Shown here: in pieces, positions 46,051 through 54,725 of the stretch | Numbering within the stretch: the first letter of the stretch is position 1 | Layout of the letters: each line of letters opens with the position of its first letter | DNA from: Pollutibacter soli | GTDB taxonomy: Bacteria; Bacteroidota; Bacteroidia; Chitinophagales; Chitinophagaceae | Direction of reading: 5' to 3' | Assembly: GCA_029269725.1 (NCBI GenBank) | Contig: JARJHS010000004.1 | Span: 428,053-492,052 of the forward strand | DNA length: 64,000 nucleotides | Program-made: the position numbers and the translations under genes | Notes under the pieces: model-generated | Databases searched by the model: none | Told to the model about the DNA's origin: nothing | What the model saw: only the letters and a program-made list of their open reading frames with translations

Positions 46051-46701
46051 ATGATCAGAATATATATCGTTGAAGACCATGAGATGTACCTGGAGGGATT
46101 AACCCTTCTTCTTGAAAAATATCCCGGATTTTCGGTGGCCGGCAGTTCCCAGAATGGAAAACATTTTCTCGAAGCACTACCAGCGCTCGATGAAGACATT
46201 ATCCTATTGCTGGATGTACACCTTCCCGACACAGAGCCCGAGGAGTTGATGATCCGCGTACGCGAAGTGAAACCAAAAATGAAGATCATTTTTCTCACCC
46301 TCATGCGTGGAACCCGTTTCATCCATAAACTGATGAAGTATAATATCCAGGGCTATATTCTGAAAAGCGCTTCTATTGAAGAGCTCCTGGAAGCGGTACG
46401 AATTGTTCACGAAGGAGGTACATTTTATTCCAAAGACATCGATATCAATATAAAAGAAGACGATGCCCGGAATACGATCATTATTGATTCCAGGAAAATT
46501 GATGATATCCTCACCCGGAGGGAACAGGAGATACTCCAGCTGATCTGCAAAGAATTCAGCAATTCTGAGATAGCCGACCGTCTCTTCCTGAGTGTCGGAA
46601 CTGTGGAAACCCATCGCAAACGCATAATCTCTAAATTGGGAGTAAACAATACCGTGGGACTGGTTAAATTTGCTATACGCCACGGATTGATCAATGATTA
46701 G
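46051..46701 (+). CDS. NarL/LuxR-family response regulator
   Basis: A 216-residue two-component regulator. Receiver domain about 1-120: acidic residues in YIVEDHEMYLEG, phosphoacceptor aspartate in ILLLDVHLPDTEPEE, threonine in IIFLTLMRGTRF, lysine in GYILKSASIEELLEAV. The C-terminal LuxR-type helix-turn-helix (about 150-210) is LTRREQEILQLICKEFSNSE, then VGTVETHRKRIISKLG. Its stop overlaps the start of the histidine kinase gene by 8 bp, so the pair is co-translated. Targets unknown; the TonB receptor gene downstream is a candidate. Confidence 0.93.
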   Translation: MIRIYIVEDHEMYLEGLTLLLEKYPGFSVAGSSQNGKHFLEALPALDEDIILLLDVHLPDTEPEELMIRVREVKPKMKIIFLTLMRGTRFIHKLMKYNIQGYILKSASIEELLEAVRIVHEGGTFYSKDIDINIKEDDARNTIIIDSRKIDDILTRREQEILQLICKEFSNSEIADRLFLSVGTVETHRKRIISKLGVNNTVGLVKFAIRHGLIND

Positions 46702-48574
46702 ATCGCACAGGTACGACTGTTTCTTTAAACGTATAATTCTTTATACCGCGTTTTCTTTTCATTGTACGCTCATCTCATTTTTTGCTACAGCACAGATTGA
46801 TACAAATGCTATCAAGCATATTTATGATCGTGTGCTGGAATTTGATGAGTCGCAACTGGATTCCATCGCATATTATGCCAACCTGATTGAAAAGGAGTCG
46901 GCCAGGATCGGGTTTTATAAGGGCGAATTGCTTTCTTCAAGACTTAAAGGAATTCATGCTGAATTTTCAGGGGACTACCATAGCGCTACCAATTATTATC
47001 TGCGCTGTCTCGAAATTTCCAGGGAGAAAAAACTGGAAGCTTATGAATCCAGTGCATTAAGCGATCTGGCTTATTTGTACATGAACCTCAAAAACCCCGC
47101 GAAAGCAAAGGAGTACTATCTTGAAACGGCAAAAATGGCATTGAAAAGGGGAGAGGTCAGCAGTATTGTAATAGACCTTTCCAACCTGGGAGGCATCTAT
47201 AATAAACTTCATCAACCCGACAGCGCAATTTATTACCTGGAAGAAGCTATGCGCGTTTCAAAGGGATTTTCTGATGCGGAAGTTGACAGGACCACCATGC
47301 GCAACAATATGGGGAATGCGTTTTTTCAAAAGAAGCAATGGAAGAAAGCATTGGAATATTTCAGGATCAATTACCAGGTAAATCTGAAAGCAGGTGACAA
47401 AGATATGCTGTGGTATGATGTGCTGAATATGGCTGACGTATTTATTGAGTTGCAAAGATTCGATTCCGCAAAACTATTTCTCGACGAATCCTACAGAATT
47501 GCTTGTGAACTTCATTCTGACAGAAAGGAAGCTGATGTACACCAGGTGCTCGCAAAGTACTTTTTCCGTGTAAACAATTATAAAGTGGCGTATGAAGAGC
47601 TCGAGAAGTGGAACATGATTGATACCATGCTTGTGAATTCCGAAACACGCAATACCATTCTTGAAATGGAGGAAAAGTTTCATGCCAGGCAAAGAGCTCA
47701 GGAAAATAGACTGCTGACGACGGAACTTGAAGCCGGTAAACTGCGGGCGCGAAACATGATGATCGCGTTTGCAGGTGTTGGATTACTTGCCGTTGTGACA
47801 GCTGTTTTTTCCTATTTGATCCGTACAAAGAATAAAAAGCTGGAAGCGAATAACAAGCTCATCCAGGAACAGAATTCAAGGTTGGCAGAATTGAATTCAG
47901 AAAAAAACTCTTTGATCAGTGTGGTATCACATGATTTGAATACACCGTTCTCCAGTATTAAAATGTGGGTTCAGCTGATGGAGTCCGAGAAAAATGGAAA
48001 GTCTGACAACCAGGTAAAGGCGATGGACCGGATAAAGTCTTCCGTTGAAAACGGACTGACTTTGATCAGGAATATCCTTGATGTTGAAAGAGCGGAAACC
48101 AATAGTCAGGTCATTCGCCTGGAAAAAACAAATATCCCTGAACTTGTCGAAGAAGTCATCAGCGATTATAAGCCGGCGGCAGAAAACAAAGAGATAGCGA
48201 TACATTTTGATCACCCCAACAGAATTCCAGAATTACTGACTGATAAAATATTGTTGAGCAGGGTATGTTCTAATCTTCTTTCCAATGCCTTAAAATTTAC
48301 TCATCGCGGAAAACGGATTTTTGTTTCCCTTAAGAAAGAAACCGATGGACTTCAGATTATTTTCAGAGATGAAGGGCAGGGGATTCCGCCTTCAGAGCTC
48401 AAAAATCTCTTCTCCAAATACAGTAAGGTCTCTACTTCTTCCACTGAGGGAGAAACTTCAACGGGTCTGGGCTTGTCGATTGTAAAAAGAATACTCACCG
48501 AGCTCAATGGAACAATTTCCTGTATCAGCGAGCCAGGAGTGGGATCAACCTTTACGGTGACATTGCCTGCCTGA
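46694..48574 (+). CDS. TPR-containing sensor histidine kinase
   Basis: A 626-residue kinase. A signal-like hydrophobic N-terminus (about 12-34) is followed by tetratricopeptide repeats in the periplasm (about 75-330, for example AKAKEYYLETAKMALKRGEV and KKALEYFRINYQVNLK), a membrane helix (MMIAFAGVGLLAVVTAVFSY, about 355-375), a coiled coil, the HisKA domain with the phosphohistidine in ISVVSHDLNTPFSSIK, and the ATPase domain (NLLSNALKFTHRGKR, DEGQGIPPSE, TGLGLSIVKRI). TPR sensor kinases of this type are common in the phylum; the ligand is unknown. Confidence 0.92.
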   Translation: MIRSHRYDCFFKRIILYTAFSFHCTLISFFATAQIDTNAIKHIYDRVLEFDESQLDSIAYYANLIEKESARIGFYKGELLSSRLKGIHAEFSGDYHSATNYYLRCLEISREKKLEAYESSALSDLAYLYMNLKNPAKAKEYYLETAKMALKRGEVSSIVIDLSNLGGIYNKLHQPDSAIYYLEEAMRVSKGFSDAEVDRTTMRNNMGNAFFQKKQWKKALEYFRINYQVNLKAGDKDMLWYDVLNMADVFIELQRFDSAKLFLDESYRIACELHSDRKEADVHQVLAKYFFRVNNYKVAYEELEKWNMIDTMLVNSETRNTILEMEEKFHARQRAQENRLLTTELEAGKLRARNMMIAFAGVGLLAVVTAVFSYLIRTKNKKLEANNKLIQEQNSRLAELNSEKNSLISVVSHDLNTPFSSIKMWVQLMESEKNGKSDNQVKAMDRIKSSVENGLTLIRNILDVERAETNSQVIRLEKTNIPELVEEVISDYKPAAENKEIAIHFDHPNRIPELLTDKILLSRVCSNLLSNALKFTHRGKRIFVSLKKETDGLQIIFRDEGQGIPPSELKNLFSKYSKVSTSSTEGETSTGLGLSIVKRILTELNGTISCISEPGVGSTFTVTLPA

Positions 48575-48607
48575 AATCGAAAAGAATGTCAAATTTTTGC
48601 AACAGTA

Positions 48608-48637
48608 TTGCAAAATTGCTTTTTTTCCCTAGTTTTG
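48608..48637 (+). promoter_or_regulatory. Bacteroidota-type promoter before the TonB receptor gene
   Basis: TTG at 48608-48610, a spacer of exactly 19 bp, then TAGTTTTG at 48630-48637, matching the phylum consensus TTG-N19-TAnnTTTG. The start codon follows 20 bp later. Confidence 0.7.
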
Positions 48638-48656
48638 GCCCTGTCAAATAAAGCTG

Positions 48657-51068
48657 ATGGGCGGTAGTCAGAGCAAGTATTTTCTTTTATTTCTTTTCCT
48701 GATGTTCTCAGTGGGAACCGCACATTCCCAATGTTTGCTTAGCCTCGGAGGCAGAATCACTGATTCTGATACCAGGGAAAAACTGGATGGTGCCAGCGTG
48801 ACCATCAGGGAACTTGCACTTACTACAACCACAGATACCACGGGTGAATTTCGATTTTCCGGATTATGCCCGGGGAATTATACCATCGAGATCACACATA
48901 TTGATTGTAATCCTACCAGTTTTCATATTCATTTAAAAGAAGATGAGCGTCATGATGTGCAGATGCCACACAAAGTAGGTCAGCTGGCTGAAGTGATGAT
49001 CGTCAGTGGCGCTAAGGCAACACCGCCCGGAATGGCAGAGGAGTTGAAAGGGAGGGCTCTTGAATCCTTAAAAGGCTTGAGTCTTGGTGAGGCGTTGAAA
49101 CAGGTGTCAGGTGTAACAGCTCTCCAGACCGGATCCAATATTTATAAGCCGGTTATTCATGGTCTTCACAGCAACAGGGTGCTGATACTGAATAATGGTA
49201 TCCGGCAGGAAGGCCAGCAGTGGGGCAGCGAACATGCTCCTGAGATTGATCCCTATATCGCAAACCGGATAACCGTAATTAAAGGTGCTTCGTCTATTCG
49301 CTACGGAGGTGATGCCATTGGTGGTGTTGTTCTGGTTGAACCAAAATTGCTTCGCTATGTACCAGGGGTAAGTGGTGAAATGAATGCAGCGATGTTTTCG
49401 AATAATTTACAAGGCGTGTTGTCCGGAATGCTGGAAGGGAATAGCAGTCGCCATCCTGCGTTTGCATGGCGTTTACAGGGAACTGCAAAACGCGGAGGAA
49501 ATGCAAAAACTCCGGACTATTGGCTCGCTAATTCAGGAGTCAGTGAATATAACGGTTCGGCGACAGTCGGTTGGCGTTATCAGACTAAAGGAGTGGAAGC
49601 CTTTTATAGCATATTTAATACTAAGCTGGGAATATTTTCGGGTGCTCACATCGGTAATGTCACGGATCTTATCAATGCAATTAATAGCAAGGAACCACCT
49701 GACTATATTAAGAATGCGGATTTCAGCTATGTTATAGGAAGGCCCTATCAGCAGGTTCAGCACCAGTTAGGTAAAATAAAAGCTTATCTCAATACAGGAG
49801 AAAACAGCAGGCTCAATCTCGTGCTATCGGGTCAGTATAACCGAAGACAGGAATATGACATCGTCAGAACCAGCCGTTCGTCGCCGCAACTGGAACTTCG
49901 CTTATTAACGGCAATGGCGGATCTTGTCTGGGACCATTATGCCGGCAAATATTTACGCGGTAGCATTGGTGCAACAGGCATGTATCAACAGAATTCTTAC
50001 GATTACAGGTACTTTATTCCAAATTACAAATCCTGGAACACGGGAGTATTCGCAGCTGAAAAACTTACCTGGAAGAAATGGCAGTTAGAAGCGGGTGTAC
50101 GTTATGATCTGAAAGGGCTGTACCAGATTCACGATAATGATCAATCGCCTTTCGATCAGCTCACAGGAAATGAAATCGCGCCGGGGATACCTTATGGTTC
50201 AAGAAATTTTCATGGTTTTTCAGGTAACACCGGTGTAACCTGGAAATGGACTGAAGGACTTCGTCTTTCAGTCACTATCGGAACTGCATGGCGTTCGCCC
50301 CAGATCAATGAGATATATAGCGACGGTCTGCATCATGGCGCGGCAAGAATTGAAAAAGGAAATCTGAATCTTCAGCCGGAACGTGCAAACAGTGTACTTG
50401 GCGCGGTTCAGTATTCCGGAGGCGGGTGGAACGTCGATGCGGGATTTTACCTGAAGCAGATTACAGATTTTATATACCTGAAGCCAACTTATCCGCCGGA
50501 ACTAACCATCAGGGGCGCGTTCCCTACTTTTAAGTTTGAGCAAACAGATGCCCGGCTTACCGGCTTTGACTTGTCTGCATCGTATCTTTTTGCGAATCAC
50601 TTCCAGGCAAGTACAAAAATCTCCATCCTCAGGGCCTGGGATAAAAAAGCAGACGACTGGTTGATACAGATGCCGCCGGATCGTGGCGAGCTGGCGCTTG
50701 AATACCAATTTAGCGATTCCAGAAAATGGAAACAATCGTATATCAGGATTGGCGGAATGTATGTTGCCAAACAATCACGCGTACCCGAAACCGGGAACAT
50801 TGAAGTGAAACACCCCGATGGCAGTATCACTATGGAATCAGATTATCTGCCGCCACCGGATGCATATTTCCTGATGAATATTGAAACAGGAACAGATTTG
50901 GTATTGGGTGGAAGGCCGGTGAGTTTTATTCTTGGTGTAACTAATCTTCTGAATGCAAAGTATCGTGATTATATGAACGCATTCCGGTATTTCAGTGATG
51001 AAACCGGTACTAATATTTCATTGCGGGTAAAAGTTCCGTTTGAATTTCAGCGTAAAAAAACCTCATAA
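48657..51068 (+). CDS. TonB-dependent outer-membrane receptor
   Basis: An 803-residue receptor. A signal peptide (about 1-25, LLFLFLMFSVGTAHSQ) precedes a carboxypeptidase-like regulatory domain (about 30-105, GGRITDSDTREKLDGASVTI), the plug domain (about 125-230, ALKQVSGVTALQTGSNIYKP, VIKGASSIRYGGDAIGGVV) and a 22-strand barrel to the C-terminus, which ends FRYFSDETGTNISLRVKVPF. The plug and regulatory domain order resembles receptors for metal complexes or small organic ligands. The ligand cannot be read. It has its own promoter and is followed after 12 bp by a lipoprotein gene. Confidence 0.93.
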   Translation: MGGSQSKYFLLFLFLMFSVGTAHSQCLLSLGGRITDSDTREKLDGASVTIRELALTTTTDTTGEFRFSGLCPGNYTIEITHIDCNPTSFHIHLKEDERHDVQMPHKVGQLAEVMIVSGAKATPPGMAEELKGRALESLKGLSLGEALKQVSGVTALQTGSNIYKPVIHGLHSNRVLILNNGIRQEGQQWGSEHAPEIDPYIANRITVIKGASSIRYGGDAIGGVVLVEPKLLRYVPGVSGEMNAAMFSNNLQGVLSGMLEGNSSRHPAFAWRLQGTAKRGGNAKTPDYWLANSGVSEYNGSATVGWRYQTKGVEAFYSIFNTKLGIFSGAHIGNVTDLINAINSKEPPDYIKNADFSYVIGRPYQQVQHQLGKIKAYLNTGENSRLNLVLSGQYNRRQEYDIVRTSRSSPQLELRLLTAMADLVWDHYAGKYLRGSIGATGMYQQNSYDYRYFIPNYKSWNTGVFAAEKLTWKKWQLEAGVRYDLKGLYQIHDNDQSPFDQLTGNEIAPGIPYGSRNFHGFSGNTGVTWKWTEGLRLSVTIGTAWRSPQINEIYSDGLHHGAARIEKGNLNLQPERANSVLGAVQYSGGGWNVDAGFYLKQITDFIYLKPTYPPELTIRGAFPTFKFEQTDARLTGFDLSASYLFANHFQASTKISILRAWDKKADDWLIQMPPDRGELALEYQFSDSRKWKQSYIRIGGMYVAKQSRVPETGNIEVKHPDGSITMESDYLPPPDAYFLMNIETGTDLVLGGRPVSFILGVTNLLNAKYRDYMNAFRYFSDETGTNISLRVKVPFEFQRKKTS

Positions 51069-51080
51069 AACTTAATTACC

Positions 51081-51635
51081 ATGAAAAAATCTTTTAGCCG
51101 GTTAACAGCATCAGTCATCGTTGCGGGTCTTGTTTTTTCATCCTGTAACAAAAGCAATGATCAGCCAGGTAATGAGGAAGAACTGATCACAACGCTGAGA
51201 GTTTCACTTTATAAATCTGGCAGCACAACGCCGATAGTATTTGAGTTCAGCGACCCGGATGGCAGTGGCGGAAATCCCCCGGTCAGGTTTGATACAATTA
51301 AAGTGGATGCGGGTTCTTCCTATAACTGCTCTTTACAAGTGTTGGATGAAAGCAGAACCCCGGCTGTAGACATTACTCCTGAAGTCGTTGCTGAAGGAAC
51401 CTCACATCAGTTTTATTATCAGCCGACAGGTGTCAGCATTATCGTTCAGAATCTCAATACCGACAATAAAAACTATCCTCTGGGTAACACTTCTACCTGG
51501 ACAACAGCGCCGGCTACCGAAGGTTTCATGAAAATAACCTTAAAGCATAAACCCGGAGGCATCAAAACAGCCAATGATGATATAACCATTGGTGAAACGG
51601 ATGTTGAGGTGAATTTCCCGGCGGTCGTTAAGTGA
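51081..51635 (+). CDS. Lipoprotein of the type 1 periplasmic-binding-fold-like family
   Basis: A 184-residue lipoprotein; the lipobox is VFSSC with the cysteine near residue 22. The mature part (EEELITTLRVSLYKSGSTTP, DPDGSGGNPPVRFDTIKVDA, YNCSLQVLDESRTPAVDITP, EGTSHQFYYQP, MKITLKHKPGG) matches a Bacteroidota family usually called type 1 periplasmic binding fold superfamily protein and often found beside a TonB receptor. It probably cooperates with that receptor at the outer membrane. The stop TGA is in a heptamer repeat. The molecular role is not established. Confidence 0.82.
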   Translation: MKKSFSRLTASVIVAGLVFSSCNKSNDQPGNEEELITTLRVSLYKSGSTTPIVFEFSDPDGSGGNPPVRFDTIKVDAGSSYNCSLQVLDESRTPAVDITPEVVAEGTSHQFYYQPTGVSIIVQNLNTDNKNYPLGNTSTWTTAPATEGFMKITLKHKPGGIKTANDDITIGETDVEVNFPAVVK

Positions 51636-51647
51636 GTAGTGAGTGGC
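51631..51647 (+). repeat. Heptamer tandem repeat on the lipoprotein stop codon
   Basis: AGTGAGT, AGTGAGT, then GGC. The stop TGA (51633-51635) is inside the first unit. Confidence 0.7.
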
Positions 51648-51664
51648 AAATATTAATATTAAAG

Positions 51665-51699
51665 AGGTTGAGGTTTCAGGTTGTAAGTGTTAAGTTATG
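51665..51699 (+). repeat. Heptamer-like GTT-rich repeat
   Basis: AGGTTGA, GGTTTCA, GGTTGTA, AGTGTTA, AGTTATG: five units of 7 nt with a GGTT/AGTT core. Confidence 0.5.
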
Positions 51700-51714
51700 C
51701 GTGAACCTATGCGT

Positions 51715-51991
51715 AAGCCAAATGCATCTTAAAGTGCGACCAGAGGTAATGTTCAAATTCCGGTGGTAACATTTTGTTTGGAGCAAGAAGCGAAGTTATC
51801 AGAGGTGATAAGTGTTAGGTTGTAGGTAGCTTAAGCAAAGGCTGAATGCTGCTTAATTTTAAGAACATGGAATGTCGGATTCGTTTTCAATAGCCCCTGG
51901 CTTCAGCCAGGGGTCGATTGTTCTCAAGCCAAATGCATCTTTAATTGCGACCAGAGGTAAGGTTCATGTTCCAGTAGGAACATTCTGTTTG
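51715..51991. repeat. Direct repeat pair (66 bp) flanking a REP-like hairpin
   Basis: Copy 1 at 51715-51780 and copy 2 at 51926-51991 are both 66 bp and identical at 57 positions by my count. Between them lies a perfect hairpin CCCCTGGC-TTCA-GCCAGGGG (51894-51913). Copy 2 holds a second perfect hairpin ATGTTCC-AGTA-GGAACAT (51966-51983); in copy 1 this is degraded. The intergenic region 51636-52009 has no gene. Confidence 0.7.
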
Positions 51992-52009
51992 TAACCGTAC
52001 ATTTAAACA

Positions 52010-52477
52010 ATGGAAATCTCCATCAATACTCCGGCATTGTTGTTTCCGGCGATTAGTTTATTACTTCTTGCATATACCAACCGTTTTCTCGCGATAGCAA
52101 ATCTTGTCAGGAAACTGCATGATGACTATAAGGAGAAAAGAGAACATCAGGAAGGTTTGCTTCTTCAACTAAAAAGCCTAAGAAAGCGTTTGAAATATAT
52201 TCGTTTCATGCAGGGCGCCGGAGTGTTCAGCTTTCTTCTTTGTGTCGCCTGTATGTATTCTATCTATAATGGTTGGCTGATGGCTGCCAATTTCATTTTT
52301 GCATTGAGCCTGATCAGCCTGCTGGTTTCATTGCTCGTTTCCCTTGCTGAAATATGGATCAGTACAAATGCATTGGAGCATCTGCTCAGTGATGTTGAGG
52401 AGTTGACCGATGAAAATTTTCTTCAGAAATTTCTTCGGTTCAAGAATGATGACGACGCTGAGAAGAAAACTGAGTAA
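52010..52477 (+). CDS. DUF2721 family membrane protein
   Basis: A 155-residue protein with three hydrophobic segments (about 7-25, 65-85 and 90-115) and charged linkers between. PALLFPAISLLLLAYTNRFLAIANLVR is the recognisable N-terminal pattern of DUF2721 proteins, which have no assigned function that I know of. The C-terminal half is charged and probably cytosolic. It lies tail-to-tail with the ABC exporter gene, 9 bp between stops. Confidence 0.65.
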   Translation: MEISINTPALLFPAISLLLLAYTNRFLAIANLVRKLHDDYKEKREHQEGLLLQLKSLRKRLKYIRFMQGAGVFSFLLCVACMYSIYNGWLMAANFIFALSLISLLVSLLVSLAEIWISTNALEHLLSDVEELTDENFLQKFLRFKNDDDAEKKTE

Positions 52478-52486
52478 TGAAATTTG

Positions 52487-54307
52487 TTACGATGCTGCGT
52501 GCAGATCCGGTTTAATGTTTTCGCTGACTGTAACAGCAGCCATCTTTTTTCTTTCACCAATCTGCTGACGCCACATGGCATAGTACAAACCTTTTTCCTG
52601 CAACAATTTTTCGTGATCACCGGTTTCTACCACTTCGCCTTGTTCCAATACATAAATCCTGTCTGCGTGCATGATCGTTGAAAGACGATGCGCAATCAGT
52701 ATCGTGATTCTTTCACTGGAAGCAGAAATCTCTTTAATTGTTTCCGTTATTTCTTCCTCAGTAAGTGAGTCAAGTGCAGATGTCGCTTCATCAAATAGAA
52801 GTATGCGTGGTTTGCGTAACAATGCCCGGGCAATGGACAGACGTTGTTTCTCTCCACCGGATAATTTCAATCCGCCTTCACCAATGACTGTCTCGATTCC
52901 TTTGTCTGCCCGCATAAGCAGGTTATCGCAGGAAGCTTTATGAAGTGCATCTATCAGATCTTCTTCGGATGCCTCAGGATTTACAAACATTAAATTTTCG
53001 CGAATGGTTCCGGCAAAGAGTTGTGTATCCTGGGTAACAAAACCGATTTGTTTGCGCAGATCATCAAAATTGATGGCATTCTCATCCTGTCCATTATAGA
53101 GTATGCGTCCCTGTTGTGGCCTGTACAAACCAACCAGCAATTTCATCAACGTAGATTTACCGGAACCCGATGGGCCGACAAAGGCGATGGTTTCACCTGG
53201 TTGTACTTTGAAACTGATATCGTCGATTGCCCTTTGTGAGGCCGTCACGTGCTGAAATCCAACATTCTGAAATTCAAGAGAGGCAATGGTACCCAGCGGC
53301 ACAGGTTGTGCTGGCGTACGTTCCGGTTTTTTCTGCATCAGCTTATGATAGTTTTCAATCGATGCTTCTGCTTCGCGATAGGAAAGAAGGATGTTTCCGA
53401 TTTCCTGTAGCGGACCAAAAATGAAAAAGCTGAAGAACTGCATGGTAACGAGTTCATGCGGTTTGATTTCATTTCTGAAAATCAGCCACATCAACAGGAA
53501 CAAAATGATCTGCCTGAGTGTATTTACCATTGTACCCTGAAGAAAGCTGATGCTGCGGATACGTTTTACCTTTGTCAGTTCTAGACCAAGGATCTTATAT
53601 GTGTTGTTGTTCAGCCGTTCCACTTCCTGGCGGGTCAAACCAAGACTTTTTACGAGTTCAATATTGCGTAAACTCTCCGTGGTTGACCCAGCCAATGCTG
53701 TTGTTTTTCCAACGATCACTTTCTGGATTGTTCTGATTTTTTTGCTGAGTACGTTGGTCAGGAATGTCAGGAAGGCAATACCAAAAACATAAGCGATAGG
53801 AACCGTCCAGTGTATGAAAATGGAAGCATAAACAAATACGAATAATATCCCGATCACAATGGCAAAGAGCGCATTCAGGAAGTAGTTGATGAACTTTTCC
53901 GTATCGGTCCGCACTTTTGTAAGGATGCTCAATGTTTCCCCGCTTCGCTGATCTTCAAACTCCTGGTAGGGGAGTTTCATCGCATGCTGAAGTCCATCCG
54001 TGAAGATTTTTGCACCAAATTTCTGGATGATCACGTTGGCGAAATAGTCCTGGAAATTTTTCGCGATCCTGCTCACCATGGCTGTTCCCATGGAGAGTAA
54101 AAGGACTACCAGCGCGCTCCACATAAACGAATTCCAGCTGACATCTATTCCTTTCGACCGTTGGTCGATAGTATTTTCTGCCAGTTTGATAATGCGTCCG
54201 AAAAGGATCGGATCGAAAAGTGAGAAAACGGTATTGATGGTGGCCAGTGTAAGGGTGAGTACAATCAGCCACTTATAAGGCTTTAAATATTGGAGCAGGA
54301 TCTTCAT
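52487..54307 (-). CDS. ABC exporter, fused membrane and ATPase domains (MsbA/multidrug type)
   Basis: A 606-residue half-transporter: six membrane helices (about 20-300), then an ATPase with Walker A FVGPSGSGKSTLMKLL, Q-loop QIGFVTQDTQLF, signature KLSGGEKQRLSIARALL, Walker B ILLFDEATSALD and H-loop IAHRLST, all intact. It works as a homodimer, typically flipping lipids or exporting drugs. MsbA-like lipid A transport is possible but not shown; no lpx gene is near. The C-terminal 30 residues beyond the ATPase (KKMAAVTVSENIKPDLHAAS) are an unstructured tail. Confidence 0.88.
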   Translation of the reverse strand: MKILLQYLKPYKWLIVLTLTLATINTVFSLFDPILFGRIIKLAENTIDQRSKGIDVSWNSFMWSALVVLLLSMGTAMVSRIAKNFQDYFANVIIQKFGAKIFTDGLQHAMKLPYQEFEDQRSGETLSILTKVRTDTEKFINYFLNALFAIVIGILFVFVYASIFIHWTVPIAYVFGIAFLTFLTNVLSKKIRTIQKVIVGKTTALAGSTTESLRNIELVKSLGLTRQEVERLNNNTYKILGLELTKVKRIRSISFLQGTMVNTLRQIILFLLMWLIFRNEIKPHELVTMQFFSFFIFGPLQEIGNILLSYREAEASIENYHKLMQKKPERTPAQPVPLGTIASLEFQNVGFQHVTASQRAIDDISFKVQPGETIAFVGPSGSGKSTLMKLLVGLYRPQQGRILYNGQDENAINFDDLRKQIGFVTQDTQLFAGTIRENLMFVNPEASEEDLIDALHKASCDNLLMRADKGIETVIGEGGLKLSGGEKQRLSIARALLRKPRILLFDEATSALDSLTEEEITETIKEISASSERITILIAHRLSTIMHADRIYVLEQGEVVETGDHEKLLQEKGLYYAMWRQQIGERKKMAAVTVSENIKPDLHAAS

Positions 54308-54725
54308 ATCCGTGATGTCGTTTCGGTGAAATCAGTTGAAACATCAAAGATGGTGCTATTTGTTGAAAAGCGACAATCAGGCAGCGGGCAGCTGGCAGCA
54401 GATTGATGCAGGGTGTAAAGCAGAGATTAAAGAATAGCCAATGGCAGAGTTGTCAGTTGTCGGCCTGCCTGCCGGCAGGCTGTTAGTGATCAGACTGGTG
54501 AATTGCTGATGATGAAATGGACAACGTCTCGATTTTTCCTGTATTCTCTTTCCTCAGAAAGTTGTCAGTTGTACCAATGATGTCGATGAGGCTGATTAAT
54601 AACTGCCTGTTTAATTTTCTGAAACATTCTCCAGCTTCCGGCTAAGTACTTTTTGCTTCAGGCTTTTGGCTTAAGTCTTTTGTGCTGCTATTTCCTCTGC
54701 GTGCTCCCGGGCTTTAGTCACCCGA
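54308..54725. other. Intergenic region with palindromes and heptamer-like stretches
   Basis: No gene seen in 418 bp. A perfect 14-nt palindrome GCCTGCCGGCAGGC lies near 54468-54481, heptamer-like runs (GCAGCGG, GCAGCTG, GCAGCAG near 54378; CTTCAGG, CTTTTGG, CTTAAGT near 54655) and a partial REP-like stem CGGG-CTTTAGTCA-CCCG near 54706-54722. Confidence 0.5.
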
